Assembly: GCF_011682045.1 (NCBI RefSeq)
Contig: NZ_VVIW01000003.1
Span: forward strand, 372,001-436,000
DNA length: 64,000 nt
Source: Massilia aquatica
Lineage (GTDB): Bacteria > Pseudomonadota > Gammaproteobacteria > Burkholderiales > Burkholderiaceae_D
Direction: 5' to 3'
Each line of letters opens with the position of its first letter. Position 1 is the first letter of the stretch. The notes below the pieces were generated by a model that saw nothing but the letters and a program-made list of their open reading frames with translations, was not told the origin of the DNA and did not search any database. The position numbers and the translations under genes were made by a program. Below, piece after piece: positions 1 to 8,031 of the stretch.

Positions 1-433
1 GGCCGTTGGGCAGCACTTCCTGCACGATCACGGTCAGCGCGCCCGACAGGGCGTTCTGCTGGGTGCTGGTGGCGTCGCCCTCGAAGCTGCGTTCGGCCGA
101 GAGGTCGATGCCGGCTTTCGGGAACGTCTTGCCGAGCAGCAGAGGCGGGGTCACGCCGATGCTCGACTCCTTGCTGATGCTGGTGCCGGCGCGCTTGCTG
201 GCCTGGGTGGTTTCTTGCAGGATCACGGTCACCACGTCGCCGGTGCGGAAGGCGCGGCTGTCGGAGGTCAGCGGCACCGCTTCGGCATTGAACACGCCGC
301 CCGACAGGCCGCCGCGCACCGCCGCGCGCGGCAGCGGGGCGGTGTCGTCGGCCATCGCGCGCGGTGGCGGCTGGACGGTGCTGGCGCAACCGCCCAGCAC
401 AGCCAGCGCAAACAAGGCGGCGACGGCTTTCAT
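1..433 (-). CDS. flgH: Flagellar L-ring protein FlgH (3' part missing)
   Basis: FlgH forms the outer-membrane L-ring through which the flagellar rod passes. Only the N-terminal 144 codons lie in the window. The protein begins with a lipoprotein signal whose lipobox reads LGGCAS, giving a lipidated Cys near residue 16. The downstream pattern (GGVFN, then SDSRAFRTGDVVTVILQE, then a Ser/Ala-rich stretch) is typical of FlgH. The ATG overlaps the flgG stop as ATGA, so the two are translationally coupled. It is the last visible gene of the flgBCDEFG operon, and flgI, flgJ, flgK and flgL would be expected beyond the left edge. Confidence 0.93.
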   Translation of the reverse strand, partial: MKAVAALFALAVLGGCASTVQPPPRAMADDTAPLPRAAVRGGLSGGVFNAEAVPLTSDSRAFRTGDVVTVILQETTQASKRAGTSISKESSIGVTPPLLLGKTFPKAGIDLSAERSFEGDATSTQQNALSGALTVIVQEVLPNG

Positions 434-1221
434 CAGCGGGCCGCCTGGGCCAGGTATTGCAGCATGTTGTCGGCGGCCGAGAGCACCTTGGTGTTCATCT
501 CGTAGGTGCGCTGGGCGGCGATCATGTCGACCATTTCTTCGACCACCTGCACGTTCGAGCCTTCCAGCGCGCCCTGCTTGAGCTTACCGAAAGCGCCGTC
601 GCCCGGACGGCCTTCGGCGGCGGCGCCGCTGGCCGGGGTTTCCGAGAACAGGTTTTCGCCGAGTGCCAAGAGGCCCGTCGGGTTGACGAAGTTCGACAGG
701 GTCAGTTGACCGAGTTCGGATGGCGTGGTGCTGCCGGCAATGGTCGCCGAGACCATGCCGTTTTCACCGATGGTGATCGCGGTGGCGTTGTTCGGCACGG
801 TAATCTGCGGCACCAGCGGCAAGCCCTGGGCGTTGACCAGAGTACCGGTGGCGTCGACCTGCAACTGGCCGGCGCGGGTGTAGGCCGGGTCGCCGTTGGG
901 GCGGCGCACTTGCAGGAAGCCGTTGCCGGAAATGGCCACGTCGAGCGGCTGGCTGGTCGTTTGCAGGCTGCCGTTGGTGAACACTTTCTGGGTGCCCAGC
1001 AGATGGGTACCGTTACCGAGCTGCACGCCCGATGGCGAGAGGGTATTGTCGGCGCGCTGCGCGCCCGGCTGCTGGTCGACCTGGTAGAACAGGTCTTCGA
1101 AGACCACGCGGTCGCGCTTGAAGCCGACGGTGTTGACGTTGGCCAGGTTGTTGGCGATCGCCTGCAGTTTGGCGTCCTGGGCTTGCACCCCGGTTTTGCT
1201 GATCCACATTGCTGGATTCAT
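433..1221 (-). CDS. flgG: Flagellar distal rod protein FlgG
   Basis: FlgG builds the distal rod between the MS-ring and the hook. The product is 262 residues, the usual FlgG length. It carries the N-terminal rod/hook signature ANNLANVNTVGFKR (about residues 23-36) and the C-terminal helix ending VEEMVDMIAAQRTYEMNTKVL shared by axial proteins. I chose the ATG of MNPAMWISKTG because AAAGGAAACC precedes it. A longer reading from further upstream adds 25 unrelated residues. It lies between flgF (43 bp upstream) and flgH (4-bp overlap). Confidence 0.96.
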   Translation of the reverse strand: MNPAMWISKTGVQAQDAKLQAIANNLANVNTVGFKRDRVVFEDLFYQVDQQPGAQRADNTLSPSGVQLGNGTHLLGTQKVFTNGSLQTTSQPLDVAISGNGFLQVRRPNGDPAYTRAGQLQVDATGTLVNAQGLPLVPQITVPNNATAITIGENGMVSATIAGSTTPSELGQLTLSNFVNPTGLLALGENLFSETPASGAAAEGRPGDGAFGKLKQGALEGSNVQVVEEMVDMIAAQRTYEMNTKVLSAADNMLQYLAQAAR

Positions 1222-1264
1222 GATGGTTTCCTTTAACTTTAACTTGTGTGGCGCGCGGGGAACT

Positions 1265-1990
1265 TCAGCTGCCCAGCAGGCGGTTGCCGACTTCATTCAT
1301 GTTGTCGCTGGCCTTGAGCAGCTTCATCTGCAACTCGAAGCTGCGGTTCAGGCTCATGGTGGCGACCATTTCTTCGACCGCCGACACATTGCTGCCTTCC
1401 AGGTGGCGTCCGCGCACGACCACGGTTTCATCGGCCGCCAGCGGCTGGCCGCTGCGCGAGACGATCAGGCCGCCTTCGTTCTTGGTCACTTCGCCGGCTT
1501 CGGCGTTGACCAGGCGCAGCTTGTCGATCACCTGCATCTCGGCCGTTCCCGGCGCCAGCACCGAAATCGAACCGTCCGAGCCGATCGTCACCGCGTTATG
1601 CGGCGGCAAAACCACCGGGCCGCCTTCGCCCATCAGCGGATGGCCGTTGACCGACAGCGCGCCATCGGCGTCGATGTTGATGGCGCCGGCGCGGGTGTAG
1701 GCTTCGCCACCCTGCCATTGCACCGTCAGGTAACCGTTGCCGGTAATCGCCACATCGAGGTCGCGCCCGGTTTCCTTGACCGGACCGGAGCGGGCCGACA
1801 CGGAATCGGACTGCATCCGCACATAGTGGCGGTCGTCGAAGCCCGAGCCGCCCAGCGCTTGCGTGGCCGACATTTCCAGGTTGGCGCGAAAGCCCGTCGT
1901 ATCCATGTTCGCCAGATTGTTGGCGTGGACCTGCTGGGCCTTCAGCGCGCGTTCGGCGCCGCTCAGTGCTGTAAAGATCAATTTATCCAT
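1265..1990 (-). CDS. flgF: Flagellar proximal rod protein FlgF
   Basis: FlgF is one of the proximal rod subunits. The 241-residue product starts MDKLIFTALSGAERALKAQQ and has the axial-protein motif HANNLANMDTTGFRA (about residues 22-36). It also has a central FlgE/F/G domain with the DVAITGNGYL box and the C-terminal SNVSAVEEMVATMSLNRSFE helix. Length and motif order match FlgF. It is expressed with flgE upstream and flgG downstream in the same minus-strand operon. Confidence 0.96.
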   Translation of the reverse strand: MDKLIFTALSGAERALKAQQVHANNLANMDTTGFRANLEMSATQALGGSGFDDRHYVRMQSDSVSARSGPVKETGRDLDVAITGNGYLTVQWQGGEAYTRAGAINIDADGALSVNGHPLMGEGGPVVLPPHNAVTIGSDGSISVLAPGTAEMQVIDKLRLVNAEAGEVTKNEGGLIVSRSGQPLAADETVVVRGRHLEGSNVSAVEEMVATMSLNRSFELQMKLLKASDNMNEVGNRLLGS

Positions 1991-2041
1991 GTTGCTCCCT
2001 CAATGACGCAGTTCCAGAAACTCGTATTTCCGTGCAGATAC

Positions 2042-3232
2042 TTATAGTGCCTGCATTAAGGACTGAATCATCTGATTTTCTGTTGAAATCACCTTGGAAT
2101 TTGCTTGATAGTTGCGCTGTGACGTCATCAGGCCCACAAGTTCTGACGTAATGTCAACATTTGAGCGTTCCAGCGCGCCGGTATTGAGCTTGCCGGCCAG
2201 GCCGCTGCCCGGATTGCCGTACAGGGGTGAACCGGACGAGGCGTTGGCGGTCCAGCTGGTGTCGCTCACCGCGGTCAGCGAACCTTCGTCGGCGAACGTG
2301 GCCACCGCCACGGTGGCGATCACCTGGGCTTGCTCGTTGCTGTACTTGGCCATGACCGAGCCGTCCACCGCCATTTCGACGCCGATGAAGGTGCCCGAGG
2401 TGTAGCCGTCGGCGCTGTTGGTGGTGGTGATGGCTTCACCGGCGTTGAGGGTGGTGCCGGCGTAGTTGATGTCGAGCACGACCGGGGCCGAGCCGTTGGT
2501 GGCGGTGAAGTTCAGGGTGGTGGCCGGCGGCACGGCCGGCAGCGCGCCCAGGTTGGAAAATGCCAGGGCGGTGGTGGTGCCCAGCGGGGTGCCACCGTCG
2601 ATCGCATAGCGCACCGAGACGTTGGTGCCGGTGCCCTTGATGAAGTACTGCGACAGAGTGTGCTGGCTGCCCAGCGAATCGTAGAACACCGATTGCTTGG
2701 CCATGTTGTAGCTGCCGGCGACGGCCGGATCGAAGGTGGGGACCGCTGGCACCGTCCAGTCGTTGGACAGGTTGCCGACGTAGTTGACCTTGGTGCTGGC
2801 GACGGCCGGGATCTGGCCGGTCGGTACGTTGATATTGCCCATCACGCCCATGGCGCTGCTGCCCTTGATGGCGGCGTAGCCTTGCACGGCGCGGCCGTTG
2901 CTGTCGACCAGCAAGCCATCCTTGTTGGCCGAGAAAATGCCGACCCGGCTGTAATTCATCACGCCCTGGCTGTCGCGGCTGACAAAAAAGCCGCGCCCGT
3001 CGATGGCGGCGTCCAGGCTGCGCCCGGTGGTGGTCACGCCGCCGTTCAGGCCGATACTCTGGGTCATCGAACCGACTTCCACGCCGGTGGCCTGGGAACC
3101 GGCGTACATGGCCGAAAAGTTGGCGCGGCTGCTCTTGAAGCCGTAGGTGCCGGCGTTGGCGATATTGTTACTGACTGCTTCGAGCTGGGTGTTGATCGAC
3201 TGGATGCCCGACAATGCGATTTCGAAACTCAT
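2042..3232 (-). CDS. flgE: Flagellar hook protein FlgE
   Basis: FlgE polymerises into the hook, the universal joint of the flagellum. The 396-residue product starts MSFEIALSGIQSINTQLEAVSNNIANAGTYGFK in pattern. It has the DAAIDGRGFFV box near residue 75, a Thr/Ala-rich exposed middle, and the C-terminal ERSNVDITSELVGLMTSQRNYQ helix. The length is close to that of other hook proteins. The gene lies in flgBCDEFGH after flgD, whose scaffold protein caps the growing hook. Confidence 0.96.
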   Translation of the reverse strand: MSFEIALSGIQSINTQLEAVSNNIANAGTYGFKSSRANFSAMYAGSQATGVEVGSMTQSIGLNGGVTTTGRSLDAAIDGRGFFVSRDSQGVMNYSRVGIFSANKDGLLVDSNGRAVQGYAAIKGSSAMGVMGNINVPTGQIPAVASTKVNYVGNLSNDWTVPAVPTFDPAVAGSYNMAKQSVFYDSLGSQHTLSQYFIKGTGTNVSVRYAIDGGTPLGTTTALAFSNLGALPAVPPATTLNFTATNGSAPVVLDINYAGTTLNAGEAITTTNSADGYTSGTFIGVEMAVDGSVMAKYSNEQAQVIATVAVATFADEGSLTAVSDTSWTANASSGSPLYGNPGSGLAGKLNTGALERSNVDITSELVGLMTSQRNYQANSKVISTENQMIQSLMQAL

Positions 3233-3244
3233 GATGGTATTCCT

Positions 3245-3943
3245 TTAATTTGCGGTGGAGGAGTTGGCGGCCGCCAGCGATGCGCCGGACTTGCCGTTGA
3301 AACCAGTGACGGACGACGGCGCAACATCGCCGATTCCTGCCACCTTGAGGACCACACCGCCACCGGCCGACATGCGCACGCTGTCTAAGCGGCCGATGAC
3401 TTCGATGGCGTCGAGCGCACCAGCACTCGTTTGTACTTTGATATCGTATTTCCCGGGCGCCAGACCAAGCGCGACCGGATCGATGGAAAACTGTTGCGGA
3501 CCCGCACCGCGCGAACCGAGCTGCACGTCGTGCTTGACGCCGTCGGCGCCGATCAGGGTCACCGTGTTGGTGGCGCTGGCGCCCTGCAGCGTGATGCTGG
3601 CTTTGAGCGCGCTGCCGTCCAGGCGCACGCTGTTGGTCTGGACCGTGATGTCGGAGCCGACCTGGGCGCCCAGGGCCAGGGTCTGGATGCTTTCCAGCAC
3701 GCTGGCGCTGGTGCTGTTGAGCTTGGCCAGGCTTTGCATCGCTTCGGTCTGGCTCAGCTGCGAGAGCTGGTTGACGAACTGCGACGGATCGCTTGGCTCG
3801 AGGGGATCCTGGTTGCGGATCTGCGCCACCAGCAGCTTGGTGAACATGTCTTGCGTTTCGCTGGCGGGAGCCTGGCCGATGACCGTGTTGGCGTTGCCGG
3901 CAAGGTTCTGGTTATTCGCGCCGTTGAGGTGATTGGTGAGCAT
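3245..3943 (-). CDS. flgD: Hook assembly scaffold FlgD
   Basis: FlgD caps the growing hook and promotes FlgE assembly. The product is 232 residues. The N-terminal part holds the FlgD signature MFTKLLVAQIRNQDPLEPSDPSQFVNQLSQLSQ (split by position, about residues 33-65). The C-terminal half is the FlgD Ig-like/tudor region with the GPQQFSIDP and GKYDIKV segments. I chose the ATG of MLTNHLNG, four bases after the flgC stop, because a longer reading would run into flgC in another frame. Confidence 0.95.
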   Translation of the reverse strand: MLTNHLNGANNQNLAGNANTVIGQAPASETQDMFTKLLVAQIRNQDPLEPSDPSQFVNQLSQLSQTEAMQSLAKLNSTSASVLESIQTLALGAQVGSDITVQTNSVRLDGSALKASITLQGASATNTVTLIGADGVKHDVQLGSRGAGPQQFSIDPVALGLAPGKYDIKVQTSAGALDAIEVIGRLDSVRMSAGGGVVLKVAGIGDVAPSSVTGFNGKSGASLAAANSSTAN

Positions 3944-3947
3944 GGGA

Positions 3948-4367
3948 TCAGCCTTCGCCGAGGCGCAGAAGACCGGCTTGCATCGACTTGATGCGTCCCA
4001 GCACTTCCACATTGGTTTCAAAGGCACGCGAGGCCGACATCATGTCGGTCATCTCGGCCACCTGGTTGACGTTCGGATAGAACACCATGCCGTCGGCGTT
4101 AGCCACGGGATTACCCGGCTCGTAGGCCTTGCGCAGCGGTTCGGATGACTGGACTACGTCGAGCACCTGCACGCGGCTGCCGGCGCCGAGCTTGCCGGAG
4201 CCGTTGTCGAGCATGGCGGCGAACACGGGTTTGCGGGCACGGTAGGTTTCGCCTTCCGAGCCGGACACCGAATCGGCGTTGGCCAGGTTGCTGGCGATGG
4301 TATTCAAGCGCACCGACTGCGCCGCCATGGCCGAACCTGCAATTTGGGAAATGTCTTTAAAGCTCAT
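3948..4367 (-). CDS. flgC: Flagellar proximal rod protein FlgC
   Basis: FlgC is a proximal rod subunit. The 139-residue product starts MSFKDISQIAGSAM and carries NTIASNLANADSVSG (about residues 22-36). It also has the FlgC-typical YRARKPVF and YPNVNQVAEMTDMMSASRAFE segments. It starts 2 bp after the flgB stop and ends 4 bp before flgD, a tight operon arrangement. Confidence 0.95.
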   Translation of the reverse strand: MSFKDISQIAGSAMAAQSVRLNTIASNLANADSVSGSEGETYRARKPVFAAMLDNGSGKLGAGSRVQVLDVVQSSEPLRKAYEPGNPVANADGMVFYPNVNQVAEMTDMMSASRAFETNVEVLGRIKSMQAGLLRLGEG

Positions 4368-4369
4368 GA

Positions 4370-4732
4370 TTATTGTCCTGCGATAGCTTTGGCCAAACCC
4401 TTGAGCCGCATGTTCACGAACGTCAGGCTGGTCTGGAAATCGGATGCGTTTTGCGAAAACGCGGCTTGTTCGACGCCGATTTCGACGGTATTGCCGTCGG
4501 CGCTGGGGTGGTACGGGACGCGGTACAAAGCGTCCTGATCGTCGGCGAGACCCGGCATGCTTGAGTCGGTCTCGATTCGCTGCTGCAGCATGGCGCCGAA
4601 GTCGACGTCGCGTGCCGTGAATCCCGGCGTGTTTTCGTTGGCGATATTGGCCGCCAGTACGCGCGTGCGGTCGGCGCGCAGATGGAGCGCGTCGGCGTGC
4701 ACGCCAAGTGCCTTTTGGAAATCAATCGACAT
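4370..4732 (-). CDS. flgB: Flagellar proximal rod protein FlgB
   Basis: FlgB starts the proximal rod. The product is 120 residues and contains RVLAANIANENTPGFTARDVDF (split: the ANIANENTPGF signature is at about residues 29-39), followed by the C-terminal FQTSLTFVNMRLKGL helix. The ATG of MSIDFQKALG is preceded by GGAGGAAGC, a strong ribosome-binding site. It is the first gene of the rod and hook operon and is divergent from flgA across a 98-bp control region. Confidence 0.95.
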   Translation of the reverse strand: MSIDFQKALGVHADALHLRADRTRVLAANIANENTPGFTARDVDFGAMLQQRIETDSSMPGLADDQDALYRVPYHPSADGNTVEIGVEQAAFSQNASDFQTSLTFVNMRLKGLAKAIAGQ

Positions 4733-4830
4733 GAAGCTTCCTCCGTGAATGAACTGCAGTGTGAATCTGGTTAGAATGACTCTGTGCGGCGTTCCTTGCG
4801 TCGCGCGCAACGATTGCCAAGGTGCTATTT

Positions 4831-5586
4831 ATGTCCGATGTTTGCCGCGCCACCAGCGCTTTGTTACTGCCATTAACGGCCGCTGTACTGATTTCATTAG
4901 CCGGGGGCAACACAAATGCGGCAGAAATGTCGATCACGGCCAGGCTGGAGCAGGCCGCGCGCGAGCAGCTGGCGCGCCAGGCCGAGACGGCCGGCTTGTC
5001 GGAACCACAATTTACTGTCAGCGTTGCAACGCCGCGCGCCGCGCCGCCGTGCGCCAAAGCGCTCAACATCGAAGCGGTCGACACGCGCACGCCGGCGCGC
5101 ATGCGCTTTGCGGTGCTGTGCCCGCAGGATGCCGGATCGAACAACGGCGGCTGGAAATATGAATACGTCTTGCGCGGATCGGTCAGCGCGCTGGTGGCGG
5201 TGACCGCCGTGCCGGTCGCTGCCGGGCAGGCGCTCACGGTGCAGGATGTGACGCTCGAGCGGCGCGATGTGACCACCATCGCCGACGCCATCGGTTCGGC
5301 CGAAGCGGCCACCGGGCAAGCCGCGCGCCGTTCGCTGCGGGCCGGCGAAGTGCTGCGCCAGGCGCAGTTGAGCGCGCCGTTATTGGTCAAGCGCGGCGAA
5401 GCGGTGATCATGCTGGCGCGCTTCGAAGCGCTCGAAATCAGCACGGCCGGCGAAGCGCTCGACGCCGGCGCCATCAATGCGCTGGTGCGGGTACGCAACC
5501 TGGCCAACGGCCGGGTGGTGCGCATGCGCGTGATCGCGCCCGGCACGGTCGAGCCGGCGGACATTCCGCGCTCGGCGCAGCCCTGA
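4831..5586 (+). CDS. flgA: P-ring assembly chaperone FlgA
   Basis: FlgA is the periplasmic chaperone for assembly of the FlgI P-ring. The 251-residue product has an N-terminal signal peptide (hydrophobic residues about 8-30, ending NTNAAE). The SAF-like C-terminal domain includes VAAGQALTVQDVTLERRDV, the AARRSLRAGEVL segment and the closing NGRVVRMRVIAPGTVE. I chose the ATG at 4831, with AAGG upstream; an in-frame GTG lies nine bases earlier. It is divergent from flgB and convergent with the GH73 gene, whose stop is 13 bp away. Confidence 0.94.
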   Translation: MSDVCRATSALLLPLTAAVLISLAGGNTNAAEMSITARLEQAAREQLARQAETAGLSEPQFTVSVATPRAAPPCAKALNIEAVDTRTPARMRFAVLCPQDAGSNNGGWKYEYVLRGSVSALVAVTAVPVAAGQALTVQDVTLERRDVTTIADAIGSAEAATGQAARRSLRAGEVLRQAQLSAPLLVKRGEAVIMLARFEALEISTAGEALDAGAINALVRVRNLANGRVVRMRVIAPGTVEPADIPRSAQP

Positions 5587-5599
5587 TGCGAAACCAGCA

Positions 5600-6337
5600 T
5601 CACTCGGATGCTCCCTGCAGGCGCGCGGCCAGGCGGGTGAGCTTGGCGGCGTAGGCCGGATCGGTGGCGTAGCCGCCCTTGGCCAGGCCCCGGGCAAAGG
5701 CGCCGGCATCGCTGCCGGTGCCGATGGCGGCGGCGTAGCGTGGGTTGTCCAGCAACATCTGGGCGTAGTCGCGGAAGGCGGCGGCCTGGTCCGGGTAGGC
5801 GCGGAAACGTTCGGTTTTCTTGACCGCCGTGCCGTGTTCGAATTCGGTGGTGGCGTTGTCCGAGACGTCGCCCTGCCAGCTCGAACCAGCCTTGATGCCG
5901 AACAGGTTATGGGTGCTGGCGCCTTCGGCCTGGCGCAGCGGACGCTGGCCCCAGCCCGATTCCAGCGCGGCATGGGCCGACACCAGTTGCGGGTCCACGC
6001 CCAGGCGTTCGCCGGCTTCGCGCGCCCATGGTGCTATCTGGTCCAGAAAGGCTTTTTGCCCGGAACCGTCGGCAAAGGCGGCGCCGAGCGTGCCGACGGT
6101 GCCACCCTGCGCGCCCTCACTTTCCTGCAGGCGCGCCTGCAGCATGCGGCCCTGCGGGCTCAGGCTGGCCATGCCGGAGTCGGCGCTGCCCTGGCTGATG
6201 AAATCGGTGATTTCGTTTTGCATCGACTGGTAGACGCCGCCGAAACCGGCGCCGCCGCCCACGGCCGCCATCGGGCGCGTCGACTGGGTCGGCGCGGTCG
6301 GGCTGACCGGGGCGGTATGGAATTCAGCGTGCTTCAT
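5600..6337 (-). CDS. FlgJ-type peptidoglycan hydrolase (GH73 muramidase domain)
   Basis: This is a predicted beta-N-acetylglucosaminidase that would open peptidoglycan for the rod. The 245-residue product has a low-complexity N-terminus and a glucosaminidase domain from about residue 95 to the end. Visible motifs are SAHAALESGWGQRPL (with the catalytic-type Glu), NLFGIKAG, TTEFEHG and FRAYPDQAAAFRDYAQML. These resemble the C-terminal half of FlgJ, but the FlgJ rod-cap domain is absent. The ATG of MKHAEFHTA follows GAGGAGACC and overlaps the end of flgN. A separate rod FlgJ may lie beyond the left edge. Confidence 0.85.
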   Translation of the reverse strand: MKHAEFHTAPVSPTAPTQSTRPMAAVGGGAGFGGVYQSMQNEITDFISQGSADSGMASLSPQGRMLQARLQESEGAQGGTVGTLGAAFADGSGQKAFLDQIAPWAREAGERLGVDPQLVSAHAALESGWGQRPLRQAEGASTHNLFGIKAGSSWQGDVSDNATTEFEHGTAVKKTERFRAYPDQAAAFRDYAQMLLDNPRYAAAIGTGSDAGAFARGLAKGGYATDPAYAAKLTRLAARLQGASE

Positions 6338-6752
6338 ACAGGGTCTCCTCGCCGTGCAGCACACGCTGCATGATGGAAAATTGTTCGGTCAGCAATGCGC
6401 TGTTGCGAACATTCAAACGTTTGCATTCAAGTACCAATTGCTCCAGCGCTTGCCAGTCGGCGCTGAGCGCATCGCGCTGCGGCGCGGCCAGGGTGGCGAT
6501 CAGGGCCGCCATGTCGGCCTTGGCGCCGCACAGGGCGCGCACCAGGGTCACGCGCTGCACGCGCCGCTGTTCCATGCTGTCCAGCAGCGGCGCCAGTTCG
6601 TCGGCCAGCGCGGTCAGTTCGGTGCTGCGGTGGCGCAGGGCGGCGTCGAACTGGCGGGCCAGCAGCGCGAGGATGGCCTTGCAGGCGTCCAGGTCGGCAG
6701 TCACGCCGGCCGTCAGCTTGCCGACGGCTTGCTCGCGCGTCATGCGGCTCAT
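6324..6752 (-). CDS. flgN: Flagellar export chaperone FlgN
   Basis: FlgN is the cytoplasmic export chaperone for the hook-filament junction proteins FlgK and FlgL. The 142-residue product is almost wholly helical. It shows the FlgN pattern LAALADELAPLLDSMEQRRVQRVTL-like in the middle and LVLECKRLNVRNSALLTEQ at about residues 105-123, the conserved N-x-x-N-x-x-L region. The start ATG overlaps the flgM stop as ATGA. Its position next to flgM is the usual flgMN pairing. Confidence 0.85.
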   Translation of the reverse strand: MSRMTREQAVGKLTAGVTADLDACKAILALLARQFDAALRHRSTELTALADELAPLLDSMEQRRVQRVTLVRALCGAKADMAALIATLAAPQRDALSADWQALEQLVLECKRLNVRNSALLTEQFSIMQRVLHGEETLYEAR

Positions 6753-7039
6753 CCCTGGCCTCCGTGGAAGCGGGTGATCAGGCCGGCCAGGCGGGCCGGG
6801 TCGAACGGCAGTTCGCCCTTGGCCAGCGCATCGCGCAGCTGCGCCACGCGCTCGTGGTCGACGTCGGGCATGGCGGCCAGGGCGGCCATGGCCGGTTGCA
6901 GCACTTCCGATTGCAGGGGGGCTGAGCTTGCCGCCACAGCGGCGCCGCCGGCAGTCGTTTTGACCTCGGAGACCACGGCGGCGCTGCTGCGCTGCACCGC
7001 CGCCGCATCGGCGGAGGCACCGCCAGAAGAGATTTTCAT
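6749..7039 (-). CDS. flgM: Anti-sigma-28 factor FlgM
   Basis: FlgM binds and holds FliA inactive until it is exported through the completed hook. The 96-residue product has the expected disordered, Ser/Ala-rich N-terminal half. A C-terminal helical part (VDHERVAQLRDALAKGELPFDPARLAGLI) matches the FlgM consensus, where R-V-x-x-L-R-x-A-L and G-x-Y/F-x-x-D-x-x-x-L-A recur. I chose the ATG of MKISSGG with GAGG upstream. An in-frame ATG 33 bases earlier (MTIQSK) is possible. It lies in the same operon as fliA. Confidence 0.85.
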   Translation of the reverse strand: MKISSGGASADAAAVQRSSAAVVSEVKTTAGGAAVAASSAPLQSEVLQPAMAALAAMPDVDHERVAQLRDALAKGELPFDPARLAGLITRFHGGQG

Positions 7040-7074
7040 GCGTGGACCTCGGCTTTTGGATTGGATCGTCATGA

Positions 7075-8031
7075 TTATTTGCCCTGGGCGTCGGCGCCCT
7101 TGACGTTCTTGAGTTTGTCACGCAGCGCGTCGACCGAGCCCTTGGCGCCGACCGCGGCTTCTTCGCCGATTTCGGTCGTGCCCGGCACGCCGAACATGGC
7201 GGCCACGGTATCGGCCTGGGTGCGGGTCAGGATCAGCATTTCGATGCGGCGGTTCACGGCCGCGCCGGTGTTGTTCGGGTCGAACGGGGCGCGGTCGGCC
7301 ATGCCCACCACTTGCAGCACGCTGTCGGCGTTCATCGAGCCTTGCAGCAGCTGGGAACGGGCGGCCATGGCGCGCGCGTTCGACAGGCTCCAGTTCGAAT
7401 TGCCATCCTGGTCGCCGGCATATTTGCGGGCGTCGGTGTGGCCGATGATCAGCATCTGGTTTTCCATTTTTGCAAAAACCGGGCCCATCTGGCGCAGCAG
7501 GCGCCCGAAGCGGTCGGTCGGCATCGCGCTGCCCAGCAGGAACATGCCCTGGCGCTCGGTGTCGTGCAGGGTCACGCGCAGGCCGTACGGGGTCACCACG
7601 CTTTCCAGGTTCTTGGTCAGGCCGGCTTCTTCGCTCATGATGCCCAGCTGGCGCGACAGCACCGCCAGTTCGGCCGGCGAGTCGTAGCGCACTTTCGGGC
7701 CTTCGCCGCCGTTTTCCTTGTGCGGGCTGGTGCCGCTGTGCGGCATGGCGAAACGCTCGATCAGGCTGCCGCGCGGGCCGCCGCCGATTTCGGGCTTGTT
7801 GCCCTGGCCGTCGGCGTAGCTGCCGTTTTGCTCGCGCACCATCGCTTTCATGGTTTGCTGGTCGCGTGCCGCCATCAGCCAGAGGACGAGGAACAGGGCC
7901 AGCAGCGCCAGGCAGAAGTCGGCGAAGGCGACTTTCCAGGCGCCGCCGTGGTCGTCCTCGTGCGCCTTGCCACGGCCGCGGACGATGATCGCCGCGTCGT
8001 GCTTGTCATGTTTATCATGCTGCTTTTGCAC
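7075..8031 (-). CDS. motB: Flagellar stator protein MotB (LafU-like)
   Basis: MotB anchors the stator to peptidoglycan and carries the ion-conducting aspartate. The 318-residue product has a charged, His-rich N-terminus (MQKQHDKHDKHD). One membrane helix follows, KVAFADFCLALLALFLVLWLM (about residues 33-53), with the conserved Asp at residue 38. The C-terminal OmpA-like domain includes IIGHTDARKY, LSNARAMAARSQLL and NRRIEMLIL. The order fliA-motA-motB in a flagellar operon corresponds to lafS-lafT-lafU of lateral systems. Use of protons is inferred from that family. Confidence 0.94.
   Translation of the reverse strand: MQKQHDKHDKHDAAIIVRGRGKAHEDDHGGAWKVAFADFCLALLALFLVLWLMAARDQQTMKAMVREQNGSYADGQGNKPEIGGGPRGSLIERFAMPHSGTSPHKENGGEGPKVRYDSPAELAVLSRQLGIMSEEAGLTKNLESVVTPYGLRVTLHDTERQGMFLLGSAMPTDRFGRLLRQMGPVFAKMENQMLIIGHTDARKYAGDQDGNSNWSLSNARAMAARSQLLQGSMNADSVLQVVGMADRAPFDPNNTGAAVNRRIEMLILTRTQADTVAAMFGVPGTTEIGEEAAVGAKGSVDALRDKLKNVKGADAQGK

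Noticed and set aside
4733-4830. A possible -24/-12 promoter for flgB (TGGCAA and GCGC at the right spacing)
   Set aside because: The GG-N10-GC spacing fits, but the TT of the -12 box and the C of TGGCAC are missing, so it is too weak to list.
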